Of a stretch of 64,000 bases of DNA, positions 17,657-24,438 are shown piece by piece; within the stretch, counting starts at the first letter, position 1; each line of letters begins with the position of its first letter. The notes beneath the pieces are model-generated. The model was not told where the DNA came from and made no database searches. It saw nothing but the letters and a program-made list of their open reading frames with translations. Location of the stretch: positions 62,001-126,000 of the forward strand of contig NZ_CAJYCN010000003.1 in NCBI RefSeq assembly GCF_913566895.1, given 5' to 3'. The DNA is from Listeria ilorinensis. GTDB lineage: Bacteria > Bacillota > Bacilli > Lactobacillales > Listeriaceae. A program made the position numbers and the translations under genes.

Positions 17657-18100
17657 TTACTTGAAAAGTATGCGATATTCGCCGTAACCTTCTCTTTCCA
17701 GATCCGTCTCTGGAATAAAACGGAGTGCTGCGGAATTAATGCAATAACGAAGACCACCTGTCGCCTTAGGTCCGTCCGGAAAAACGTGGCCGAGATGAGA
17801 GTCTGCCTCCTTGGAACGAACCTCTACGCGGCGCATCCCATGGCTATGATCGTTTTTTTCCTGGATCTCTTCCATGTCGATCGGCTTCGTAAAGCTGGGC
17901 CATCCGCAACCGGCATCATATTGGTCGGTCGAGGAAAACAGTGGCTTGCCAGAAATGATGTCCACATAAATCCCTGCTTGTTGATTAGCATAGTACGGAT
18001 TTTCAAATGGACGCTCTGTCGCATTTTCCTGTGTCACCTGATAGGAAAGTTTTGATAACTCCTTCAATTTGGCGTTTTTTTCGGCTTGATCCAAGTCCAT
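17657..18100 (-). CDS. msrB: Peptide methionine (R)-S-oxide reductase
   Basis: MsrB reduces methionine-R-sulfoxide in proteins, repairing oxidative damage. The protein is 147 residues with the [13 protein letters not shown] motif, [11 protein letters not shown] and the catalytic cysteine in [13 protein letters not shown]. The usual pair of zinc CxxC motifs is absent, as in many Firmicute forms. Two consecutive ATG codons overlap the msrA stop (18103 and 18100). The second has the better spacing from GGAAGGA, but either is possible. It forms an operon with msrA, which handles the S epimer. Confidence 0.93.
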   Translation of the reverse strand: MDLDQAEKNAKLKELSKLSYQVTQENATERPFENPYYANQQAGIYVDIISGKPLFSSTDQYDAGCGWPSFTKPIDMEEIQEKNDHSHGMRRVEVRSKEADSHLGHVFPDGPKATGGLRYCINSAALRFIPETDLEREGYGEYRILFK

Positions 18101-18633
18101 CATTCCTTCCAATGAGAATCAATAAATCCGTCTCTCCCAGAAGCATTTCGATAGCCTTTATAATGTGCATTGTCTTTTTTATAGAAATCCTGATGATAAT
18201 CTTCCGCTGGATAAAAAACACTAGCAGGTACGATCTCGGTTACGATCGGCTTTTTGAACCGTCCGCTTTCAGCAATTGCCTGTTTGGACTGCTCAGCAAT
18301 CTGTTTTTGTTCTTCTGTCGCATAAAAAATCGCAGGTCGATAGCTCGTGCCACGGTCGACAAATTGTCCAGTCGCATCGGTTGGATCTGTCTGCTGCCAG
18401 TAGACTTCTACCAGTTTTTCATAGGGGAAAACTGACGGGTCAAACGTAATTTCCACTGCTTCCGCATGCCCTGTCGTCCCGCTGCATACTTCTTCATAAG
18501 TCGGATTGACCGTTTGACCACCCGTATATCCGGAAACAACCTTGATGATACCCGGAAGTGTATCAAACGGTTTGACCATACACCAAAAGCATCCACCGGC
18601 AAAAATCGCCGTTTCGGTTCTATTTTCCTCCAT
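18100..18633 (-). CDS. msrA: Peptide methionine (S)-S-oxide reductase
   Basis: MsrA reduces methionine-S-sulfoxide. The 177-residue protein has the catalytic site GGCFWC with Cys15, then [17 protein letters not shown] and the [12 protein letters not shown] region. I place the start at the ATG at 18631-18633, 6 bases after GGGGG; upstream ATGs overlap the ribosome binding site. Its stop overlaps the msrB start, so the two complementary reductases are cotranslated. Confidence 0.94.
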   Translation of the reverse strand: MEENRTETAIFAGGCFWCMVKPFDTLPGIIKVVSGYTGGQTVNPTYEEVCSGTTGHAEAVEITFDPSVFPYEKLVEVYWQQTDPTDATGQFVDRGTSYRPAIFYATEEQKQIAEQSKQAIAESGRFKKPIVTEIVPASVFYPAEDYHQDFYKKDNAHYKGYRNASGRDGFIDSHWKE

Positions 18634-18658
18634 TGTCATCCCCCTTTCCAGCCGGCTC

Positions 18659-19291
18659 TTAATCAACCGGTACTAAAAGTGTAAACGAAATATCATCTTT
18701 CTTCAAATCAAGCGTATCCATTCGTACTTTCGTATCGCCTTTCAACTTGAGCTTAGTTAGATCTAAATAGATTTCCTTCTTTTTCGGAATGACTGTTACC
18801 CAGTCTGGAAATTTATAGTTATCATTCACATAGCCCATCACATAACTGACCGGCAGCGGCAAAGCCCCCACTGACATATCTTTCAATTTCAACTCGACGT
18901 TGCCGTCATCTACGACTTTCGGTGAAAATGTTAGCTTCATCGTGATCGGCTCATTGAAAATTTCTGCTTCCGCTTTAAAAATGACATTATCTGCTACATA
19001 CACATCATAGCCAATATCTTGATTATTGCTGAAATCATCGATGTATGTGGAGATCAGCTTGTTCAAGTCATTCTTTGTGGTACTAGACTGGAACTCCACC
19101 ATCTCTTTATTGCTGATCAGCTTCGGCGTTGGCTCTTCAGTCGGACTGAATACGAAAATAGCCAAATAGATATACACAAAAAAGCCAATGATAATCAAAA
19201 AGAGTGTCAAACAGATGACCTTCCAAATATTGATCTTTCTTTTTAATTCCGCTTTTGTAGTTTTTTCTTTTGAGCGTGTTTCCTGTGCCAC
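18659..19291 (-). CDS. YpmS family membrane-anchored protein (DUF2140)
   Basis: This 210-residue protein has a basic cytoplasmic start, one membrane helix (about residues 25-48, [20 protein letters not shown]) and an extracellular beta-rich domain, matching the YpmS/DUF2140 family of unknown function. The start is GTG at 19289-19291, after AAAGGTGAAG. It sits between the SGNH hydrolase YpmR and msrA, the order known in Bacillus and Listeria. A role in envelope lipid handling has been suggested only from its neighbour. Confidence 0.82.
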   Translation of the reverse strand: MAQETRSKEKTTKAELKRKINIWKVICLTLFLIIIGFFVYIYLAIFVFSPTEEPTPKLISNKEMVEFQSSTTKNDLNKLISTYIDDFSNNQDIGYDVYVADNVIFKAEAEIFNEPITMKLTFSPKVVDDGNVELKLKDMSVGALPLPVSYVMGYVNDNYKFPDWVTVIPKKKEIYLDLTKLKLKGDTKVRMDTLDLKKDDISFTLLVPVD

Positions 19292-19305
19292 GATTCTTCA
19301 CCTTT

Positions 19306-20103
19306 CTATTTGGAAATCCTACCTGCTTTCAAATCCTTATCAATCGACTGATAGATTGTATCTGCCATCACTTCGTAGCCTTTATGATTGGGATGGAAAT
19401 AATCTTTTGTCGAAAGCAGCGGATTCGGTTTATCCTTATTTTTTGCCTCGCGGTTTTCCAATTTGTCAGCAATCGGAACAAAATGTGTTCGCCCCTCTTC
19501 TCTAACAATCTTTTCCGATCCGGCATTCCAATCACTGATCACCTGATCGAACTCTTCAATCTGACTGAAATAAGTCGTATAAGGATTATAGATGCCAACT
19601 AAATAAACTTCCGCATCTTGATTCAGCGAACGAATTTCACCAAATAATTCTTTCAGGTCTTTCTGAAAATTCTTATCGGCTTTTTCAAAATCGGAGACCT
19701 GTACATCGAGCAGCTTACTTTTTAGCACAGCCATCACATCATTACCACCGATCGTAATCGTAATCACATTGGCCTTTTTCACGTCCTGCCTAAAATCATC
19801 TTGTGTTTTCAGCCGTTTCAGCAACTGATCGATCCGGTTCCCTGCCACACCATAATTGCTGGTGGTAACATTTCGCACATCTTCATTTTTCTTGAATTTA
19901 GTTTCCAAAATACCCACGTAACCGCCGTTTTTATCCTCATCACCAACACCTTCCGTCAGTGAATCTCCCATAGCCACCAGTCGAATCGGCGTTTTAGCCA
20001 TTTCCGTTCGGTAGTCAAGATACTGCTTGGTATAATAGCCGCCGACAGAGAGCACGATCAGTAGAAGCGGGATAATGAACCACCAGTATTTCTTTTTCCA
20101 CAT
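19306..20103 (-). CDS. SGNH/GDSL lipase-esterase, YpmR-like
   Basis: This 265-residue protein has an N-terminal membrane helix (about residues 6-25) and an extracellular SGNH hydrolase domain: block I VAMGDSLTEG with nucleophile Ser48, block III TIGGNDVM, and block V DYFHPNHKG with the catalytic Asp and His. It therefore probably hydrolyses an ester in lipid, wall polymer or polysaccharide outside the cell, but the substrate is unknown. It lies 14 bases before ypmS and 15 after degV, so all three are cotranscribed. Confidence 0.9.
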   Translation of the reverse strand: MWKKKYWWFIIPLLLIVLSVGGYYTKQYLDYRTEMAKTPIRLVAMGDSLTEGVGDEDKNGGYVGILETKFKKNEDVRNVTTSNYGVAGNRIDQLLKRLKTQDDFRQDVKKANVITITIGGNDVMAVLKSKLLDVQVSDFEKADKNFQKDLKELFGEIRSLNQDAEVYLVGIYNPYTTYFSQIEEFDQVISDWNAGSEKIVREEGRTHFVPIADKLENREAKNKDKPNPLLSTKDYFHPNHKGYEVMADTIYQSIDKDLKAGRISK

Positions 20104-20118
20104 ATCTGTTCACTCGCT

Positions 20119-20958
20119 TTATTCTGTATAATACATGAATGCAAAAGCACCGTTTCCCGCATGTGTTGCAATGATCGGGTCTGCTTTAAAAATCGGTACT
20201 TCCTTCAAGGATAAAAGGCTTTTGAATTCTGCCGCCAGCTGTTCGGCTTCTTTTTGACCGTTCGCATGGACGATATCCAGTTCTTTCACTTTTTTTGTTT
20301 CATTTTTCACTGTATCAATCAAATAGTTTAAAATCTTTTTTACGCTCCGCTGTTTTGTTTCTTCTTCCAGCTGACCGTCTTTTAATCGCGCAACAAGTTT
20401 AATATTGAGCAAGTTGCCGATGATGCCCTGCATTTTGCCGACACGTCCGCCTTTGATCAGATTTTCAAGGGTTACAACTACGATATACAGCTTGGTATTG
20501 TCACGAATTTCAGCGATCCGATCCACGATTTCTGCCACGGAAAAAGTTCCGGCCTGCGCCATTTTGGCCGCTTCGATCACTTGAAAAGCCTGACCACGAG
20601 CTGTATAGTCTGTATCAATCACGGTCACATTCCCACCGGCAATTTCTGCCGCTTGACGTGCAGTCAAAACCGTGCCACTTAATTTTTCAGTTAAATGAAG
20701 AGAAAGAACTTCATACCCCTCTTGCTGAAATTTTTCATAGGCTTCCACAAATGCGCCGATCGGGGGCTGTGAGGATTTAGGTAGACTTTTTGCTTCTGCC
20801 ATCATTGCCATAAAGCTTTCCGCCGTCAAATCTGTCATCGGGTTATAGCTTTTACCATCCACTTCTACGGAGAGGGGCAATACTTCGATCTGATATTGTT
20901 TGATTTCTTCCATTGTTAAGCCTGCGGTTGAGTCTGTTATAATTTTAATTTTTGCCAT
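20119..20958 (-). CDS. DegV family fatty acid-binding protein
   Basis: This 279-residue protein is a complete DegV (EDD) fold: KIIIDSTAGL-like start (KIKIITDSTAGLTMEEIKQY), LPLSVEVDGKSY, the SQPPIGAFVEAYEKF segment, LSGTVLTARQAAE with the lipid-carboxylate-binding serine/threonine residues, and the HAGNGAFAFMY end. In related Firmicutes these proteins (FakB) hand fatty acids to the kinase FakA. The kinase is not in this window. Start ATG follows GGATGTGAAG; the promoter is at 20994. Confidence 0.9.
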   Translation of the reverse strand: MAKIKIITDSTAGLTMEEIKQYQIEVLPLSVEVDGKSYNPMTDLTAESFMAMMAEAKSLPKSSQPPIGAFVEAYEKFQQEGYEVLSLHLTEKLSGTVLTARQAAEIAGGNVTVIDTDYTARGQAFQVIEAAKMAQAGTFSVAEIVDRIAEIRDNTKLYIVVVTLENLIKGGRVGKMQGIIGNLLNIKLVARLKDGQLEEETKQRSVKKILNYLIDTVKNETKKVKELDIVHANGQKEAEQLAAEFKSLLSLKEVPIFKADPIIATHAGNGAFAFMYYTE

Positions 20959-20993
20959 ACTTTCTTCACATCCAATTTCTGCTTAATTATTTT

Positions 20994-21015
20994 ATTATAG
21001 CAGCTTCTGGCTGCT
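20994..21015 (-). promoter_or_regulatory. Extended -10 promoter of the degV operon with inverted repeat
   Basis: TGCTATAAT on the minus strand is a perfect extended -10 (TATAAT 20994-20999). A perfect repeat AGCAGC-n5-GCTGCT (20999-21015) abuts it and may be an operator. Confidence 0.6.
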
Positions 21016-21076
21016 TTAGCATTGTTTTATCGCACTATCTAGGAAAAAATACAGCCAAAGTCGGAGAGAGAATCGC

Positions 21077-21105
21077 TTTTCATTTATTCCATTCTAGCGT
21101 ATCAT
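21077..21105 (+). promoter_or_regulatory. Promoter of the hemolysin III-like gene
   Basis: TTTTCA (21077-21082), a 17-base spacer and TATCAT (21100-21105), about 30 bases upstream of the ATG. Confidence 0.5.
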
Positions 21106-21136
21106 AGAAGGATAGAATGAAAAATGAGGTGGTTAT

Positions 21137-21772
21137 ATGAACCAAACCTGGACGTATGACTGGAAGGAAGAACTCGCGAGTGCCATCACACATGGTATCG
21201 GCTTTCTACTGAGCATTCCAGCATTTGTCGTGCTAATTGTTTCTGCTGTCATGAAAGGCGACCCGATTTATCTGGCAAGCTATCTAATTTACGGAATCTC
21301 ACTTTTGCTGCTGTATCTCTGCTCCACGCTCTTCCATAGCTTTAAGCCATGTAAAGCAAGACGCTTTTTTAATATTATGGATCATATTGCCATCTATTTG
21401 CTGATTGCCGGTTCCTATACCCCTTTTGTTCTAATCACACTTGGTGGCACTTTGGGCTGGACCTTGTTCGGAGTAGTCTGGGGGCTGGCCGCTCTCGGGA
21501 TTATCTATAAAATTTTTTGGCTGGATAAATGGCGGATTCTGTCAACGATTGTTTATTGTCTGATGGGCTGGATGGTCTTGATCGGTATCAAACCGCTGAT
21601 TGCTGGTCTCGGCATGACTGGTTTTATCCTCCTTCTAGTTGGCGGTATTTCTTTTACAATTGGCGCCGTTTTATATAGCTTTCCCAAAATCCCTTATATG
21701 CATGCAATCTGGCATTTGTTCGTCATTGCTGGAACTGCATTTATGTACTTTTCCATTTTATTTTACGTATGA
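21137..21772 (+). CDS. Hemolysin III family membrane protein (YqfA/PAQR-like)
   Basis: This 211-residue protein has seven membrane helices and the conserved polar residues of the hemolysin III/PAQR superfamily: an early EELASAITHGIG segment, LYLCSTLFHSF in helix 2-3, DHIAIYLLIAGSYTPF, and HAIWHLFVIAG at the end, whose histidines bind a metal in relatives. The function is uncertain; homologues are linked to membrane fluidity, and the hemolysin name rests on early B. cereus work. GAGGTGG precedes the ATG. It is a single gene between convergent terminators. Confidence 0.92.
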   Translation: MNQTWTYDWKEELASAITHGIGFLLSIPAFVVLIVSAVMKGDPIYLASYLIYGISLLLLYLCSTLFHSFKPCKARRFFNIMDHIAIYLLIAGSYTPFVLITLGGTLGWTLFGVVWGLAALGIIYKIFWLDKWRILSTIVYCLMGWMVLIGIKPLIAGLGMTGFILLLVGGISFTIGAVLYSFPKIPYMHAIWHLFVIAGTAFMYFSILFYV

Positions 21773-21782
21773 TGGATGTTAA

Positions 21783-21828
21783 AACACACGCAAAAACCTT
21801 CAATTGGTTGATGCGTGCGTTTTTTTAT
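21783..21828. terminator. Bidirectional terminator after hemolysin III gene
   Basis: CACGCA..AACC pairs with GGTT..TGCGTG, with T runs on both strands. It serves the plus-strand gene and the minus-strand pair at 21825-22810. Confidence 0.82.
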
Positions 21829-22325
21829 AAAAATGGATTCGTCTTTCTAACAGCCTCTGCCACATCTTCCTCGTGATCGATGCAGTAGCAAATAAAACCT
21901 TCTTCTTTGGGGATCGCCTGAAAAGCAGCTGTCGCCGTAATATGTGGAAGCGACTCGTTGCAAATTTGCAAACAATATTCCCAGTCTTCCTCTGAAAATT
22001 GTTCATAAATCTCGTCAAGCTGCTCATCTTGTAAAAAGTAGGTAGTAGCAAAGCACTGATATTCCCAATCTCCCGTATTATATTTCAAAGCAAAAATATC
22101 TTCTTCTGTCCTGTACTGATCCGGCCACTTCTTTTTGTAACTAGCCAATGATTTTTCAAAATCCGCAAGTGTATTGAGGCACAGATTCACCTCTCCATAG
22201 GCTACATTGCAATCCAGCGCAAATGCGTAGAAAACAAGGCCTTGATGCTTCTCTAAAAATTTGGGAATCTCCTGTTCTGCAAAAGCCGTAATCTGTAAGA
22301 TAATCTCTTCTCTTTCAAGTTTCAT
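21825..22325 (-). CDS. DUF4303-like protein
   Basis: This acidic 166-residue protein (MKLEREEIILQITAFAEQEI) looks like the DUF4303 family: a helical start, FYAFALDCNVAYGEVNLCLNT, the DWEYQCFATTYF centre, and a C-terminal ICYCIDHEED segment. Families of this kind often occur as immunity-like proteins near polymorphic toxins, but no toxin gene is nearby, so that role is only a guess. It lies 15 bases downstream of the frameshifted gene at 22341 and is cotranscribed. No signal peptide or membrane helix is seen. Confidence 0.7.
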   Translation of the reverse strand: MKLEREEIILQITAFAEQEIPKFLEKHQGLVFYAFALDCNVAYGEVNLCLNTLADFEKSLASYKKKWPDQYRTEEDIFALKYNTGDWEYQCFATTYFLQDEQLDEIYEQFSEEDWEYCLQICNESLPHITATAAFQAIPKEEGFICYCIDHEEDVAEAVRKTNPFL

Positions 22326-22340
22326 AGTGTCAGTTCCTTT

Positions 22341-22810
22341 CTATTCGATAATCTGAACCGTTATTTCTGTTATATTTTTAAGATTGATCCGGATACAAAG
22401 CTCTTCATGTTCATTGTTCGCAATCAAACGATCATGACGAATTTCTACATGTCTAATCGGATTCGTCTGCTCGAAAAAGATTCCCCAGCGCAACTGATGC
22501 TTTTGATCAGTACACGCAATAAACCCTTCATCCCCCATTACACCGCTGCCACCATAAATGTAACCATCTTCGTAAGCAATCTGTGTCCACGGATCAATTT
22601 CTGTCCATAAATGCGGCTCATATTTTTTCATACTTTCAATCATCGTATCACATACAGGCTCGTGGTAGATTCGCTTTTTACCAGCAGCTGTATCACGAAA
22701 CAAACTGTAATTCAAAATGATCACATGCCCGTCTGCAAATGTGATACATGAAATCCCCGGCAGTCTCCATTCTTCTTTTCCCAGTTTTCATTGACTATTG
22801 CGTGATTCAT
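22341..22810 (-). pseudogene. Immunity-like small protein gene with a frameshift
   Basis: The intact frame downstream encodes YIYGGSGVMGDEGFIACTD and similar sequence over 127 codons from a GTG at 22724. Coding sense continues upstream of that GTG (EEWRLPGISCITFADGHVII) but without a start codon. An ATG at 22810 with AAGGGA 8 bases upstream opens another frame (MNHAIVNENWEK). One extra A in the A4 run at 22776-22779 would join them as one protein of about 157 residues. So this is either a real one-base deletion or a sequence error. I do not recognise a named function. Confidence 0.6.
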
Positions 22811-22861
22811 GATACGTTCCCTTGCCACTTCTATCCAACATGTGTGTAATGAGTATACTTC

Positions 22862-22870
22862 ATTATAGCA
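22862..22870 (-). promoter_or_regulatory. Extended -10 promoter of the immunity-like pair
   Basis: TGCTATAAT on the minus strand (TATAAT at 22862-22867), divergent from the ccpN promoter. Confidence 0.6.
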
Positions 22871-22889
22871 CATCTTTGCCATTAATTAG

Positions 22890-22935
22890 TATGACATAAA
22901 TAACTCTTGATTTTAATTATGCCATACTATATAAT
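22890..22935 (+). promoter_or_regulatory. ccpN promoter with two CcpN-type operator sites
   Basis: TTGATT (22907-22912), a 17-base spacer and TATAAT (22930-22935). TATGCCATACT (22918-22928) in the spacer fits the CcpN site TRTGHYATAYW exactly. TATGACATAAA (22890-22900) just upstream of the -35 is a near match. This predicts autoregulation. Confidence 0.72.
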
Positions 22936-22958
22936 AACGCCATAACCTCATAAAGGAT

Positions 22959-23588
22959 GTGGTTCCCATTCAACTTTCAGAACGCCAACACCAGATCATT
23001 GCTTTTGTAAAGGCACATGAACCTGCAACTGGCGATCAAATTGCCAAACATTTAAAACTAACGCGTGCAACGATTCGAGCAGATCTAGCTGTTTTGACCA
23101 TGACTGGCATTCTCGATGCTCGGCCGAAAGTCGGCTACTTTTTCTCCGGACTGGATGACAATCCAGCCCTATTTGAAGAAATCAAACAGATGAAAGTCAA
23201 AGACGTGATGACGCTTCCTGCAATCATTCAAAAAGAAACCAGTGTCTATGATGCCATTGTCACTCTTTTTCTGGAAGATATCGGCAGTCTCTATGTTGTA
23301 AAGAAGGACGCGCTCATCGGTCTTGTAAGTCGAAAAGATCTGCTGAAAAGCGCCATTGCTGGTACCGATACGAAAGAGACACCTGTTGCCACCGTCATGA
23401 CACGCATGCCCAATCTCATCGTCGTTGAAGCAAACGAAAGCGTTCTTCACACAGCGGAACTTCTCGTCACTCATCAAATTGATTCTATCCCTGTTATCCA
23501 AAAGAAGACAGGAATCTTGCAGCCCATCGGAAAAATTTCAAAATCAAGCATTACTCGACTATTCGTCGATACTTGGAAGAAAGTCTGA
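22959..23588 (+). CDS. ccpN: CcpN-like repressor with HTH and two CBS domains
   Basis: CcpN represses gluconeogenic genes during growth on glucose in B. subtilis. This 209-residue protein has an N-terminal winged helix (LSERQHQIIAFVKAHEPATG, LTRATIRADLAVLTM) and two CBS domains for nucleotide sensing (from VKDVMTLPAI and VATVMTRMPN). It heads the operon with yqfL and ppdK. The start is unclear: GTG 22959 is only 2 bases from the AAAGG ribosome binding site, and no ATG is in frame. An ATT at 22968 has better spacing. Here the target of control would include PPDK, by context. Confidence 0.9.
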   Translation: MVPIQLSERQHQIIAFVKAHEPATGDQIAKHLKLTRATIRADLAVLTMTGILDARPKVGYFFSGLDDNPALFEEIKQMKVKDVMTLPAIIQKETSVYDAIVTLFLEDIGSLYVVKKDALIGLVSRKDLLKSAIAGTDTKETPVATVMTRMPNLIVVEANESVLHTAELLVTHQIDSIPVIQKKTGILQPIGKISKSSITRLFVDTWKKV

Positions 23589-23601
23589 CAGGAGGTTCAG
23601 T

Positions 23602-24420
23602 ATGCCCAGTAAACTGATTGTATATATTATCTCTGATGCCATTGGTGAAACCGCCCAACATATCATTCGAGCAGCAACCGCTCAATTTGCACTTGATGCT
23701 GTGCCGGACATTCGGCGCCATCCATTTATCCGTGATGAAGAAACGCTACTCGAGGCGTTAACAGAAGCGCGACGTGAAGGTGGCATTGTTGTTCAAACTA
23801 TTGTCACCTCCCATCTAGCTGAAAAATCCTCACGTTTTTGCCAAGACAACGGTTTACAGAATGTCGACCTGCTCCGTGATTTGACGACCGCTATCGAAGA
23901 AAAAACGGGACTGCCTTCGCTAGAAGATCCTGGTAATATGCGCCGACTTGATCGGGCTTATTTTGACCGAATACGCGCCATCGAATTTGCGGTCAAGTAT
24001 GACGACTGTAAGGATCCGCGCGGCCTACTCGAAGCAGATCTCGTACTGATTGGCGTCTCGCGCACCAGCAAGACCCCGCTCAGCAGCTATTTGGCCAATC
24101 AAAATTTGAAAGTTGCCAATGTGCCGCTTGTACCAGAAATCCCGTTACCGAAAGAACTCTTACAAATCGATCATCGCCGCATCATCGGGCTAACCACGAC
24201 ACCTGAAAAACTAGAAAGAATCCGAAAAACCCGGCTAAAATCGATCGGCCTTGATGAAATGAGCAATTATTCCAGCGAAAAACGTATCCTGGAAGAACTA
24301 TCTTACGGTTATGAAACCTTTCAAACACTTGGCTGCCGTGTGATCCACGTAGAAGATAAAGCCATTGAAGAAACAGCTGCACTTGTCACAGAAATGATCC
24401 AGCTCGACCAATCCATTTAA
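23602..24420 (+). CDS. yqfL: PPDK regulatory protein: ADP-dependent kinase/phosphorylase
   Basis: This bifunctional enzyme inactivates pyruvate phosphate dikinase by ADP-dependent phosphorylation of its active-site threonine and reactivates it by phosphorolysis. The protein is 272 residues (DUF299/PF03618) with the N-terminal VYIISDAIGETAQH and a P-loop-like IGVSRTSKTPLS near residue 155. The open frame runs much further upstream inside ccpN, but the ATG at 23602 has AGGAGG and is 13 bases past ccpN. The neighbouring ppdK is its substrate, which makes the assignment firm. Confidence 0.95.
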   Translation: MPSKLIVYIISDAIGETAQHIIRAATAQFALDAVPDIRRHPFIRDEETLLEALTEARREGGIVVQTIVTSHLAEKSSRFCQDNGLQNVDLLRDLTTAIEEKTGLPSLEDPGNMRRLDRAYFDRIRAIEFAVKYDDCKDPRGLLEADLVLIGVSRTSKTPLSSYLANQNLKVANVPLVPEIPLPKELLQIDHRRIIGLTTTPEKLERIRKTRLKSIGLDEMSNYSSEKRILEELSYGYETFQTLGCRVIHVEDKAIEETAALVTEMIQLDQSI

Positions 24421-24438
24421 TTTTGAGGTGAAACAGAG

